64,000 bases of DNA from Paragonimus westermani (taxonomy: Eukaryota; Platyhelminthes; Trematoda; Plagiorchiida; Troglotrematidae): NCBI GenBank assembly GCA_008508345.1, contig QNGE01001036.1, positions 43,289 to 107,288 of the forward strand. Direction: 5' to 3'. Made by a program: the position numbers and the translations under genes. Positions within the stretch are counted from its first letter, which is position 1; each line of letters opens with the position of its first letter. Positions 1 to 13,125 of this stretch are shown here, piece after piece. Below the pieces are notes generated by a model. The model was not told the DNA's origin, ran no database searches, and worked only from the letters and a program-made list of their open reading frames with translations.

Positions 1-445
1 TAGTTACGTTGCACAGCTTGCGATGGTTGGGTCACGTTCTCCGTATGCCAGCTGAGCGTTTACCGTACCGGGCATTATATACTGAGGGCACTAGCGATTG
101 GGTTAAATCGCGTGGTGGTCAAGCAACAACGTGGTCAGGAAATATGAAGACCTTGATTGCTTTATTGAGCAAAGTGGGCAGGTATCGCCTGCCTTGATGG
201 GGTCCTCGTGATCACTCAAACCGTTGGTTAGAGACACTATCCGAGATGGCGATGTGTCGCAGTCAATGGCGTACCTGTATCCATACCATTTCTAGTTCTT
301 CCGATGAGTCTTCTTCAATCTTTTTTGTCCTTCGTAGTACTCTTTCCTTCTAGGGTATTCTACATCACTGTTGAGGTGAGCGGCGGCCCGAGCCACAGTA
401 CCTTTTGGTCAGGCTCATGGCTGTTTTGATGATGATGATGATGTA
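1..445 (+). mobile_element. 3' end of an RTE/SR2-like non-LTR retrotransposon (LINE), cut by the window edge
   Basis: A frame running from base 9 to the TAG at 351-353 encodes the C-terminal tail found after the reverse transcriptase in many flatworm LINEs. Recognisable pieces are LRWLGHVLRMP, RLPYRALY, RGGQATTWS, MKTL and, after a stop, WGPRDH, RWLETL and QWRTC. A TGA at 195-197 interrupts the frame at the place where family members usually read Gly before WGPRD, so this copy is dead. Downstream a short 3' UTR ends in a GAT trinucleotide run at 428-443, the microsatellite-type tail expected of RTE-class elements. The 5' part lies outside the window. The protein block and tail are seen directly. 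The class assignment (RTE/SR2-like rather than CR1/Jockey) is from memory of the families and is less certain. Confidence 0.75.
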
Positions 446-3400
446 TTGAAGAAAATCTTCGTTTCTGAGTGCATTTTTATAACTTTTCGGAAAGTTCTCT
501 ATCTTAGAGAGCCTTGTGAACTGACTACAATTCGTTTCAACCTTGGTTGTATGTAAAAATCTGGTTCACTTTGTTGAGAAAGAATGAGGGGGATTTCATG
601 GTTTTGTACTTGTCCCAGATACTTAACGTCCAGTTCATGTAAAATTGTGATGAGTTCCTATGTAATATTTCTTACATTTGCGTCAGCATCATGTGAGCAG
701 AAAATATCATGCTGTAATTTTCTGGTCTGAATATGCCAGTGGACGGTAGCGTTGTTTTCGGGTTCCAGTATATGACTGATCGCAAGATCTGACAAGTCAT
801 TTAGATGCAAGTTATGTTTTCATTGTTGTCGTTGTGCGTACACAGTATTCTTCATGGCTACAACTCGCCAAAATAGTTGTTGAGATATGAACCAAATATC
901 GTTCATGTTTCACCTGTGGCCGTTTTCACGATACTGTTCATTTCAACTCTTCGGGGCGAGATTTGAAACAGACAGATTATGCAAATTTTCTTTCTGTTCG
1001 ATAACCAAGTTCGTGGTCATCGCTGAAAATGGAACATTTAGTTACTGAAATTTTGTGCGTGAATAAATCTAAACTCTACCGCCACTCTTTTCCGCTTGAA
1101 ATTTGCTGAGGGATAATCGTGTGTTAGCCGTGATGTTAACTCCCTTTTATATATCTTCGGTTGATGGAATAGATTGGGACCAGACTTCGTGAAGTGTCCA
1201 ATGAGAAGTGCTAATTTGTCGGTTCAGTTGGGAGATATGATACGTTCAGCGGATAACAATCAACTTGGAGTATCTTCCGCCTTGGGCATCTGTTAAAAGT
1301 TACACCCAACGCGAAGTTACTAAGAATGGTAATGAGTTTAGCAGCTCGAGCTGACAAGCTTACAATGTAGATTGCACACAAAAGCAACAATTATCGGCTA
1401 ACAAACTGCAAGCGTTGCATAAGCGAAGGCCAGCGACAAAAGTAGTCAGACTGTTTTCCAGCGCACTCAAAGTAACGCCGAGACCGGAACTACCGATATG
1501 CCCTGTTCAGAGTTCTGGTAATGCTGTCTAACCATACCGTCTAGGAAGAGCCGTCAGATGAATACAGGTCTAAAGAAAGTTCGGGTTTGCTAAAGATATG
1601 GCCTTGGTTACTCTGTAGGGTTAAATCTTTTTTCAAAAACCATAAGATGCGAACTCACTATTCCTGCTTAGTGTACACGTTAATGTTTTATCTTGCAAAC
1701 TCGATGACGCTGACGGTTCTATCTTTCCTTTACTTTAGACACTGAGACTAGATCTTAATTATTCCACGGACATCCGTTACAAAATTTATCGCAATCGAAA
1801 AAGAGTGCTTAACAATGTTGACTGGATTATCAGCCACTCATTATGCGTGCAAGATGGTAATGGATGCCCATATGGTGTACAGAATTTACAAAAGTATGAT
1901 ACGTACACATTCACAACAATATAGTGTACTGTGTAAAATCATCACCTGTTCTTGCCGAGTGAACTGTATAACGGAATCTGCGTCAGTTATGATACAGTAA
2001 CTTCATAAAAATCAAACTCGTGCAATCACGCAAAAGGTACTTGTTAGGAAGTGATATTTGTTTGGGTAATCCTAAACTTGGTGGTGTCTGAAATGGTTAC
2101 CCAAACGATCCATCTTAGTAATAAACAAATATATTTAATATAGAATAGGCTTATTTTTCCAAGTCTTGCAAGGCTCCCCATAAACAACACACCACAGCAG
2201 AAGGTTGTGAGGATGTTAAATTTCGTTTCACTGCAACGCCCTTCAACCTTCACAAATAGTCAAAAATCAGTTTTTTATAAGTGTATTTACTTCGTGTTGG
2301 TAATTTCACTGACCTTATAACGGCTTCCCGAGTTGAGAAAATCCCTGGAATAGACTGTGAAGGTTTTTTATGCATTTTCTTGAAATGTTCATGGAGACTG
2401 CCGTCTGAACAGCTGCGTTTCTCTTTGAGAGAAGAAAGTGGACTGTGGAACAATACTGTGTGTGTCGAGCTACCGCAAAACCTGAATACCCCGGAGGAGT
2501 AGTCGATTTTTTGATGTGTGGATGATGTCTACTACTGCGTTGATACGTTGGAACCTGGCAGCTCCATGCATCCTGCAGAACTGACAAGTGGAGTAAATTT
2601 CGAAAGGTAAATTTATAAGCTGTCATATTTTGCAACTCAGCCGGAAATACCATTGTACTCAAACTAGTCGTTGAGTCCGCAGACTGATTACGAGTAAGTT
2701 CTTGACGAAAGATGAACACGATCCGCTGGAAATCAAATGACTGGTAACTCTAAACGTTCATTCGATCAAAAATGAGTTTATCGTCTATAACAGCAGTATA
2801 CCGCAAGTAAGTTGCAGAGATGTGACTTTTGGCTAAACTTGACACACAAATAGCGAGATTGTTGTTTACACCTTCCTATAATCTAACAGTATACATTGTA
2901 TATTTAAACTTGAAATATTCAACTAAAACCTAGATTTCATTTGCTTGGCACTTGCAATGCTTTCGAGTGCTTAAACGCCTATTTCACACTCGAGAAGCGT
3001 TTTAAAATCCATTGTTTTTAATTTTTCTACTTATGAGATTGCCAGTGAATTTGGCTCCGTCTAATGGCACAATCAACTACCGTAGGCTAAGATGATGTAT
3101 TGCTGGTTTTAACAAAGTACTACCTCTTGGTATATAAGTACAGTGTTGAGTCAAAGCATCAATTTTGTCATCAGCGTCATTTACCGACTAACATTCTCAC
3201 ACTAAGCAACAGATTGTAGTCTGTTGCACCATTATCATAACCGACGTAGTTTTCTTTCTTTGTTAACAGGGTAAGCGACTCACGGAGAACACAACCATGA
3301 AACACATGCAAACTGCCACTGCTACTATATTTTGACGTATTTGTGAATAAATATAGTATTATTGTGAAAAAATAGTGAGCACACGAAATTCGATAAAATG

Positions 3401-6059
3401 CGAATCGTGTCTCTAATTTTTCTGTCGGTTCGTTACGCCCCAGAACGTCTTTCATACGTCCGTAAAATTTCAACAGATTGGTCATCGCGTTCGGTGTCAA
3501 GAAAATCAGCCTGATGGTTTTAAGGCGACCAGCTCTGTAGAAGCCAAAATTACTGATTGAAATCAAAATTTTCCGCTACCATATTGGTAATGAAGCCCAA
3601 CAACGAGCTTCCTGGGATAAATTTAGGTCACACGAGTAGCTCTACGTTAAACTGTGATGTCACGTTACAATTGTACTACCAAAAACACTTTGCAGGTTGT
3701 AATTTAATCATTCCCAAACATCTCCAGCCCAATGAAAATTTTGAATTGCATCTTAACGGTGCCCACCATCGGCTTCATGCTAAAATGTGAAACACGCTCT
3801 GACGAAAATCGATATTTCCGGGACATTTTTACTGCACAAAGGACCGATGAATCAGTACAATATGGCACTTATCTATACCCAAATTGGTTTCGTCAGCACA
3901 CGTATGTTCTTGGTATCCACCCCTTGAAATATAAAAGTGTCTCACCGATAGAGTACTCTTAATCTCAACAATCGGTTGTTTTGCGAAATACCTAGAACTG
4001 TTGGCTACAGCTGTGGACATCTCAGTACATACGTTAGGCTCTTTATTTTGCTCCACAGTTAAATTGAATATGAAAACATTAGGGAAAACGGGTTGTCAGA
4101 AATGTATTGTTGCAAAGGGTCTAATATGGTGTTGAGGATAACCCAACGATCAGTAGGTTTAGTGAAACGAAATCATGGTGCCACCAAACTGCGAGTTCTT
4201 AATCAGATAAACTGGCTACCTGTGCCTGCTGTCACAAAGGTCAACAGAACTGCCTCAAATCACGCAATGTTTTCAAGTATCTCATAATCAGGGAGAAAAA
4301 TGCGTTGGCAAAACCGATAGACAGTTGATTTTGAGAATAAATGAACACGCTTGCAGATGAGGTCACAAACGGGGTTACGTAACTTGAAAATATAGCCACA
4401 AAAATCCTAAAACCCTAATTTCTCTGATCGAGTGACACGTGCTTTCGACTGGCCTCAACATGGAGTTGGCCTCAGCCTTCACCAGCGTACTGCACCATCA
4501 CAGAAAATGGTCCTTAGAATTTCCTGAAATCGTTCCCATATAACTGTTCAGATGTATAGGATTTGGAACACATACATTTGTGAACCCCGGACTGCCCTAT
4601 GCGTACATTGTAGTAAGTGTGATTCGGGCCATACTGTTTGGTGTTTGGTACTCATTTTGTTCACGCCCTTCGCTGAAGCAATGCAGGCGGTGAAATTCGA
4701 ATTTTCCTTATTAGTGGATACTTGTTACTGACGATCCAAGAGAAAATGATAACAACTGCGTCTGTTCGTTTTTTGAATAACTTGGTCAAACATGTGAAAC
4801 CATAGATATCACGAGGGAAGTAACGTACGTATGAGATTAGCCTGTGGAACGATATATCTATGCCACCTTTGAGTGCGAACAGACCAGCATTGTGTATTTT
4901 CTTTGAGCGCTTGGAATGACCAAAACAGCATGGCAAAGAGGTTAACCGTTTTATAAAAACGACATGGGCGAACACTTCGGTGTGACCCATTTTCAGTGAT
5001 AACTTACGTGAAATCAATCTCTCTCATATCTACCAACCGCACTGTCCTACGATTTACGGTTTTAGATTATTATCAATAACAACTAGCCAAGTCAGTCGTT
5101 TTGTCCAGTTGAATAAAGATATGTTTTGCCTATATATATAGAACTGGATCGATCGGGCTTAAATTGCAGAAGACCGCAGACGTCAATTAAGCGCACGTAC
5201 CAGCTTGGTCTTTCACTTGAAACCGTTGGTTAGAGTGTCACTCACGCTGACTTATTGTAAACAACGTGGCAAATCAAACGACGATATTCGGTAGTGGTCT
5301 GATTGGAAGTCACTAGGTGCTTTGAATCAACCCCAAATTCTTCAATCCCTGAACTACAAACAATTGGTACTTATATTGGTGACATTTTATAGCTCACGGA
5401 GATGCCTTGCAATGTGAATTTCACCTACTGCTCAGACCTTGACTCAAATGATTCCCTTTAAAATGTAATAGGATATGGACTGCTTGTTGGTGAAGTTAGA
5501 CGGTCATGGTTAGTCACCAACTACATAGCTTCAGCAGCCGCGAGACTAGGTATCGACTTTTATACACGTACATTTTGTGCGTTCATCCACGGGGAGTTCT
5601 CCATCTTTTCGTCTGAGTTTCAAGATTTCGTAATTTCTCTTTATAACCCTCAGCGAGCTTGGATTCGTCAGTTGGATGTATTGCAAGAAAAGCTATGGGT
5701 GAGCACTGTTGTATCTTCCACTCAAAGTGCTTATCTATCTACCATTTTTAAGAATGCGCACCCATCAAATCACACATGACATAAGACGATGCAGTTACCC
5801 ATAGGCTTCCTTATATGCAGCCATTTCCCTCAAAATGTTTTATCGCGAAACGTGTTCTGTGTGACAGGCGTCCTCTGCAGTTTCTCCAAAGCTTGTCTAA
5901 TTCATGCGTGAACAAATATTCTTTGGGACATTTCATCCGAAAGCATATGCTGTCAGGAACACTTTATCCCGAGACAACTTATCTCCAGATATCCAGTACC
6001 CTGTCCAGGTAAGGTCTAGTCGGTCCCGAGAGTAACTTGTTTAATAGCAAACTGTCCCT
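446..6059. other. Non-coding stretch, no recognised gene
   Basis: I see no gene here. Two minus-strand open frames (2719-2315, 134 codons; 3566-3177, 129 codons) are of a length expected about by chance in 64 kb of AT-rich DNA. They show no domain, repeat pattern or convincing splice context. A short TA run sits at 5131-5140. Confidence 0.4.
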
Positions 6060-6240
6060 GGGGTGAACTGGTTAATCTTACTTGTATTACTAATGAGTAG
6101 TATGGCAGATTTATGAATTTAGATGAGACCCAACTGTGAAAAGTCAGGGCTTCGGCTGGATTCGAACCAGCGACAGACANGCGCTTTAAGTTGGACAATT
6201 CAGATGTACGGGATCACTCACGACTGTCATGGATCAGGTA
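6060..6240 (-). repeat. tRNA-like dispersed repeat (possible SINE fragment)
   Basis: Read on the minus strand, the segment contains GGTTCGAATCC flanked by short complementary arms (GCTGG/CCAGC). This is a good match to a polymerase III B box inside a T-arm. The upstream half does not fold into a clear cloverleaf, and no anticodon arm can be assigned, so this is not a functional tRNA gene. It differs from the SINE family elsewhere in the window. Base 6180, next to the T-arm, is the only ambiguous base (n) in the window. A tRNA pseudogene is an alternative. Confidence 0.35.
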
Positions 6241-7375
6241 AATAGACAACGTAATCTCACCGTCTTAAATGGGATAGTGTGCTGGCAAGCTGTCAGAGTG
6301 GCTAACCGGACAAAAGAAATGTTGAAGGATTCGCGAGCCACTGAAGAACGATGAGTGAAAATGTTCACAAACATAAGCAGCTGCCACCTCCGACTAACCA
6401 CCGTGATTAAAAATGCAATGAAATAACTTTATGGTCTCCCCAAATATATTTGTGAATCAAATGAACCCTTTGATAAGATTGCGGCATCAAAATTAATATT
6501 TGTGACCATTTCTCATTTATACACAAATAATAATCATCAGACTTGCAACGTGTCACCATCAAAATACGTGATCTTGTCTTTGGTTTGATGCTATGATTTG
6601 CCCCGGCTGAACACGTTTAGTATCAAAGGTTTCTTTCCTCTACGTCTTTTTATTTGCAGAGATGCAGTTTACGACCTATGTACGTGTATAGTTAAGGCCT
6701 CCATGAATATGACACAATGTGAAAAGAGAGCACACGATAATAAATGGAACACAAAGTAGGTTTACTTGATTCTGGAAGACTTGTCGCACACTCTTAATAC
6801 GAAAGTGAATTTAGTTTGCTCACACAGATTATTGTTCACGTGTTTGAGCATACTCGCACTGATGGTTCCACTCAGATAATAACCACATTACGTGCCTATC
6901 ACATATTCGGAATTTGGTTATTGAAACTGAATAAGTGACAGATGAATATGACTAATCTGAGAAATCATTGGAATCGATCTCACATAACAGATTTTGAAGG
7001 CCGTTTGAGAAGAACGAAAGCTGCATGCACCCAACTGGTTGTGGATAATACACTGATGTATGAAAATACGCACTCGACAATTGTACTCAGTAATCGAGAT
7101 TGAATGAACTCGAGCGGTATGCTTCTGGGTCCGTCCGGTTTACGTGATCTACATCTCAACAACTTTGGACAACAAGGTTAATTGTCTTTGAGAGTCATCG
7201 GAATCGCCCTGTTGTCCTCATGTCAGGAGCTCCTCAGAACAGCTTCAGGTTGCATAAAAGCGCCAGGCGGCTGTCAAAATATAAATGCTGACAACCACAT
7301 TGACCAGTTGATCCACAAGTGACAAATCTACGGTAATGTGGTCAGTGTACAAGGTGATTACATGTCTAGTTCTAG
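6241..7375. other. Non-coding stretch, nothing recognised
   Basis: No gene, RNA gene or repeat was recognised in this 1.1-kb stretch. Confidence 0.4.
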
Positions 7376-7507
7376 TATTGATATGTTCGCCTAGCTTGGC
7401 AGTTAGATTGCAAACGTTTCATCACCAAGCGAGGTGACATCATCAATATCATTACCAAAACCATCAACCCGAGCTACGAACAACACCACCACTGTTTCCA
7501 ACCACCA
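7376..7507. repeat. Single-armed copy of the foldback repeat seen near 25 kb
   Basis: This segment matches the left arm of the hairpin at 24991-25066 over its whole length. It then jumps straight into the same flanking sequence (ACCAAAACCATCAA, GAGCTACGAACA, CACCACCACTGTT) that lies beyond the right arm and SINE near 25 kb (25583-25637). It is therefore a second copy of the same element with only one hairpin arm. On the minus strand it keeps the stem GTCACC/GGTGAT and the GAAA of the hammerhead-like core, but reads TTGATGA where the other copies read CTGATGA. Family unknown. A Penelope-like terminal region or a satellite-like unit are both possible. Confidence 0.65.
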
Positions 7508-9840
7508 TATCCAGTTCTATCATGAGTCTGTGTAGGCCCTGAAATGTGACCACTATGCAATGTGCACAATGCATGGTGCAATTTCCAGTGGTGTATCCAC
7601 TGCAAGGTGAGTCTATCCATAGCAGGTGCTTCGTTTCTTTGATCTTCTCTTTGCATTGTTAGCGCTTTTTGGATGTTTCTTAGCCCAGAGGAGTTTAGTA
7701 ATAACGCTTTGTACTTTCGTGGAAGCCGTTTCTCGTCAACGTTTCGTCTACATACACTACATAGTTTTAGACGTGTAAAGGTGTATATGATTTCACAAAG
7801 CAATGCGTTCAATAGACATTATAGGTACGTAATAAGTTAAACTCAAAACGAGGAACCTGATTTATCAGTCAATAGAGTGGCTACACGGCTGGTATTGCTT
7901 GTCAGGATATCCTAGAAGATCAATGGAACTGTCACTGATCAGGCATACGCAACTTCAGTCTAGAGACAAACGGATCCAGGTGTACTGCTGTCGCGTTCAT
8001 TGGCAGAGAATACGGCTAAATAAACTTATGCGCAAAGAAATGCTAAATTAGGTCGTCTTTAGGTTGAAGTGTAAAGGTCATTTCATGAGGTGAATCAATT
8101 TCTATCATTTGTTTGAGTGTCATTTTGACACACAAGAAAAACGGTGAAAAACCTGAACCGTTTGATACCTTTATATTTGGGCGTATTTTGGAGCCACAGT
8201 GGTGATGTTGTGCCGCATGACCTTTCCGGATAGGTGCAGTGGTTAATGTCTGACAAATGCTCAGTGATATGTCCAGTCATGACGTCCGCCACACATTTTG
8301 GAAATGTGTCGTTCTTTCTAATGTGAGGCGACTTGGCTCATCTATCTAGAACGTATGCTTTTAACGGTAGTCCTAACAAAACACGATAAGACAGACAATA
8401 TCGATTCCATTCATTTTCGTGACGTAGAGGGTAAAAACAATTTCGTCACTATTTAGATTGCATTATTTTTTGTTGTATTGATTCGTGAACAGAAAGCTGC
8501 TGAATACCAACGTGAGCGGATAACTGATATTGCAAATTACACAGAGGGTTGTTTCACAATGAAACTACTGCATAATTATATTCGTATTTAGTTACGACTG
8601 AGTTTTTTAAAAGAGAAGGGCGGAGAGTACAAATTTTATTGAAAAAACAAATATATTATGTGGGGGACGTAATTGTGAAAGATCTGATCTACAGGTGGAT
8701 TCTAACCATTGACAGAAACGGCGTGCGCATATGCAGCAGATTTTGCACCAGCTGGACCCCGAAACCTTCCGACAACTCGGAAATCTAACACTCGAACTTA
8801 GTTGCTAACTCAACCGCCTGTGTCATATGGAATCCATTGAGGAACCCATAGGAATGACTGTCCAGGCAAGAGCTCACCAAAGCCAATGATGGTTATTCTT
8901 CATATAATGACTTTTCGCTAGAGTGATAGTTTGATTCAGCGAGAGAAAAGAAATCGGCCGTGACCAACTGCAATTGCAGATTAAGGCCTGGAAGGCGGGC
9001 TTTCGTAAGTCAGCATGCGGCAGCATTCCGAGCGGTGAAAGACGTTGTAACCTCTTAATTGCATTTAAGGCACCGTTTATTGAATGACAGAAAGTTGCAT
9101 ATGTCATAAGTAGACATAAAAAGGCGACAGTCTTCTTTCGAGAAACATTTGCGACTGTAAGTTAAGGGTACACTACATAAAAGGACCGGCGGCCAGTGAT
9201 GGATTCATGCTTTGGTGCTGAGTTCTGTAGCGTTCAAGCCCGCCTGGTCTAGTATCAGCACCTCACAGGGCACTGGGCATTGGGGCGTGCTGAAAAATGA
9301 TTAGAAAAGATACTTGTGTACCAATTTAGAACAGACTGTGCGACTGGTGGAACCGTGTGTAGTCCGAACTCTTGACCGGCTAGTCAAAAGCTCACAGCTT
9401 CCAGTCATACAAACGAATAAAACTGAGCCGTTGACTACAGTGGTGGAAGGTTTGAAGATGGAACCGCAACCAGTTATACAAATAGTGGGGTAGACGCATG
9501 AATGAGTCACTCGCAGTCGTCGTTTTTTGTTCAAAAGCTTAGGCATTATATCGTCCATTTTCTCAGCAAACATATTTCTTGCAGCTTTTCCGGAGCACTG
9601 AATGGTCAATGAGTGCTTTACGGGCAAACCAACTGGTCAAAATATTGTAGAATATTAAAACAAGTGATTTTGAGGTTAAAGCGTTGAGTACAAATAGAAG
9701 AAGTGGATTGTTTGATAAGTCAGATTACGGGCAAGCACGCCTTCGTGGACGGTAAGACTTATTGAACTGTTTTAGCGTAAAGTCCCCCTAGAGATAGCAG
9801 AAAGATTTGATTGAGTCAACGTGACGGTTATACCAAGGTG
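7508..9840. other. Non-coding stretch, no recognised gene
   Basis: No supported gene. A 108-codon minus frame (9627-9301) and a 112-codon minus frame (7812-7474) have no recognisable domain, and the latter runs into the repeat at 7376-7507. Near 9230 a GTTCAAGCC string resembles a B box, but it has no matching A box or T-arm. Confidence 0.4.
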
Positions 9841-10078
9841 AAGATCATTCACACTTGATCACAGACTTCATATGCAGATGAAATTTACAACCAGCCTCTT
9901 TCGGAAAGAAACATTAGCGTCTGAGCCCGCTCCAGTTAGGACTCCCTAGTAGTCCATATGCTTGCCAGGGCCGGGTCCGGAACGTTAGTCCGGATTTTAC
10001 GGGGCAACCTTGTTGTCCATTGCATTATAGACCTCATATTGGACACTAACAAATTATCATGTGTGAGGGTTCAGCTTA
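9841..10078 (-). mobile_element. Old, diverged copy of the tRNA-derived SINE
   Basis: Read on the minus strand, this follows the same order of blocks as the well-preserved SINE at 25159-25580: the LTG/tRNA-like part, the GGCAAG and ATATG block, the CTTTC block (CCGAAAGAGGCTGG) and the tail. It has many substitutions and small gaps. The B box is lost. Low similarity to the other copies suggests an older insertion. No target-site duplication could be recognised. Confidence 0.6.
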
Positions 10079-12689
10079 TTTCGATTGTAAATAATGATGA
10101 GGTTTTCCGATCGTCCCGATGGTAGACGGTTACTTCCAACCCTAACCGGTAACCCCGTCAATGGAACTTTCTAGGAAGGGTGAAATTTCTAGTCTCAATT
10201 AACCTTTTATATATTTCAGGTTAGTCAGGAGTTTGGCCGCTTTCGAGATTAACATTAGAAATAATGTCACTCTTGTACAAGATGAGGTCACTGGTATAGT
10301 AATCAACGTGGTTGCCTTTTGAAAGCTGGGCCGGAGCCCTAATCCCGTCCGTGGAGGGAATATCCACTACTAATATTTCTTTCAAAATAGGTTGGCCGCA
10401 ACATCTCTCTGAAGGAGAGCGCTGCAGTCAACTGTGGATCTTGTTTAAAATGTAGTTCACCAAACCTCAAGCAACCCATTGGTAATAAGTAACATAAATT
10501 GGTTGGATACTGGTTGCAAAGGGATGAATTAACTTCAGTTACCCAACACGGTGGAAAATTTTGACGATAGAGACGCAATCGTTTAGTTTGACGAAATGTG
10601 GAAATTCAACTATACCGGTTGGGGTGTAGGACAAATGGAACAGAAAACATACGAAATCATAGGACACAATAAATGTAAATCAAGTTGAACAGTGACAGCA
10701 GACTTCATAGAGTCAACAGCTGGAACGTTTACTTCAGACCATGAAACAATGTGCTAATGGTTTTCTGACCAATACCTGATGTGTATCCTTTGGACGGGTC
10801 CCGTGAATGCTGCAACCATCCGGTATACCTCTAACCAGGTGCAGAATGTGGACTATTATGCAGCAGAACAGCACTCGGTCTGATTCAAGCAAACAAAAGA
10901 CATTTGAAAGAGAGAAGTATGTGCGGTGTGTGTATAAAATATTATATATTCCGTATGAGGATATTCAGTATTTGCAACGCCTTAACCACTTTCACAGTTG
11001 TTACCCTTTGGACAGCCAGGATACGGTGATCGTGTTCGAGATGGTATGGTGGTAGTTCCAAACACGGTATTAGAACTTCCTGGAAAGTCAAACATAATGC
11101 TACGAACAAAAATACCCAACCGGCCTGAAGCTATATGAGTGATAACACATTGGCTGAGATGCAGATGTCTGTTTGGAACGCACATTTGAAAAAGGAAAGG
11201 CACAGCCACTGCTACAGAAATGAAGTGTTCAGAACTCTTTCAAACTTAATATAGGGGCGGTGCTTGTGGTGTACACTTCAAAGTTTAATTTAAGGCTCTT
11301 TTCCTGAGTTAATGATGGATATTTTAGCCCTGTTCGCACACTGCCACTCATCTGTAGTTTTTACGTTATTCTTGTATTTTTGACCACTTATCGACTTGCG
11401 CTTCACCCTAGGTAAATATCCCGCAAAAATGTTGAATTATTTTGAGGTGTTTTACAGGTAACGTTTAGTTGACTCACTCCATTCGGAAGTTCATCCGCAG
11501 ACGCTAACTTAAGTGTTTACATAATCAACGACTACCATTTATTATTTTCAAATTTCTAGTAGTGTATAAGTTGCTTATCACGAGTTGAATAACTACGATT
11601 ATTTGCTGGCAAATCAGTGGCCCTTGTGAATACCAGCACAAATGTTGTTAAGTTCAAATAACATTACATGTGTTCATACACATATTTTCAGCTGTTCACT
11701 TGCATATCTAGCAACGCTGATGTAACAAAACTAGTACAGTACGCCACGACACTTACGGTGCTTGGTGTCAATCAATATAAACAAACGGGTATTATGTAAC
11801 TTTGAGGAAACAGAGGAAAACAATGATTCTTTTGTGCCTCTGCTTCGATCAATGAATAACTGTGTTATCAGACCAAGTAGTGTACAATTGCTTGAGAATT
11901 TAAAACCCGTAGAAACCACATTTTCCGTGTCGCCAGTGTGTGCAAGATTTTGTCAGCAAGTTTGCGCAGGGTACGTTTTGCTTTGGACAAGTGACAGTGA
12001 AATGTGTTCGTACATGTCTAGTCGTTGATGACACATGCTATGTTTTTGAACGAGCGGTAAATTATGTTGAAAATGGATTCGACACATATCATGGATCTTA
12101 TGAGAAAACCGAAATGGGTTAACAAAACGAATAGTTTCTCCATTCTCGCGAGTGTATTAGAGGCATACTAGATACGATTTCACAGCTTAATAGAGACCAG
12201 CATGGTGTACAACGATTTGAGCAGCTATTGTATTATTGGCCACGTTTGACGGCATTGAATCACATTTTCGGTTGAACGCGGTGCTCAGCGCTTAACACGT
12301 AATGGGTGAGTTCTGAGGAAATGATTGTGTGATCTGCCAAATATCGCTGTTTGTCTTGCGCTACAAAAACTGGTGGGGCAGTTAAATATGGAGCAATTTC
12401 CCAGTTCTGTCTAAAAATTGCCTGATACAAGGAACTGTTACCGATGCTTTGCATCAGACAATGGATAAGTAACAAAAAATGTTTCTTTAGGTGATTTGTT
12501 CACTGTGAACGATTTCATCAGTTTGGGGGGCAGGATCCGAGTGAATAACGCTGTGAACCATTCGGATTTTGCTACTGCAAACTTGGGAAGTAATTTTTTT
12601 CCTGAAACCATTATATTCCTATAGGTTTTGTCCTTTTTGGATGTGATACTCAGGGTGTGAAGAGTAATTACTCCAAATACCACGAATAA
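10079..12689. other. Non-coding stretch, no recognised gene
   Basis: No supported gene or repeat. Open frames of 60 to 88 codons occur on both strands, consistent with chance. Confidence 0.4.
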
Positions 12690-12745
12690 GATTATTGATG
12701 AGTAGTCGGGGATTTCATTAAATTCAAGCTGAACATCACTAATTT
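12690..12745 (-). mobile_element. 3' tail fragment of the tRNA-derived SINE
   Basis: On the minus strand the segment reads the end of the SINE, including CCCCGACTACTCATCA, with the A/T-rich run just before it. Only the last 55 bases or so are present. It sits 35 bases from a plus-strand copy (12781-13125), so the two are inverted relative to each other. Confidence 0.6.
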
Positions 12746-12780
12746 AAAATATCGCCCAATAGGTATAATGAAACGAAATA

Positions 12781-13125
12781 TTTCTGATGTCCTAAAGGCG
12801 GGGTTATCGATTGTAGTTAGTAGGACAGCTACTGTGTCTCCTCTCGAGGCGATCGCGCAACCTGATCGTTGCTCACAAGCGAGAGTGGTTGAGCGTTCAG
12901 ATCTGATAATTCGGTCGTGCCTAATGTGAGGTGAATGGCGCAGTGGTTAACACGGTTGCGTCATAATTGGAATGGCCGAAGTCAAAATCCCGGTCTTGGC
13001 AAGGATATGCACTACTGACGAGCTCTGATGAGAGTGAAACTCGAGTCTAGTGCTTCTTTTCGAAAGAGGCTGGCTGGAAAGTCTATCTGAATGCAAAGGC
13101 TTGCATCAACTTGAAGCAAATGAGA
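12781..13125 (+). mobile_element. Copy of the tRNA-derived SINE, both ends truncated
   Basis: It matches the 25159-25580 copy from the GCGGGGTTATCGATT block through the tRNA-like region to the GGCTGGCTGGAAAGTC block, then decays. The A box (TGGCGCAGTGG, 12936-12946) is intact. The B box is damaged (AGTCAAAATCCC in place of AGTTCAAATCCC). No internal coding potential. Confidence 0.75.

Noticed and set aside
2315..2719. 134-codon minus frame
   Set aside because: Length expected about by chance in this amount of AT-rich DNA, with no domain or splice support.
9225..9245. B-box-like GTTCAAGCC string
   Set aside because: No A box at the right distance and no T-arm pairing.
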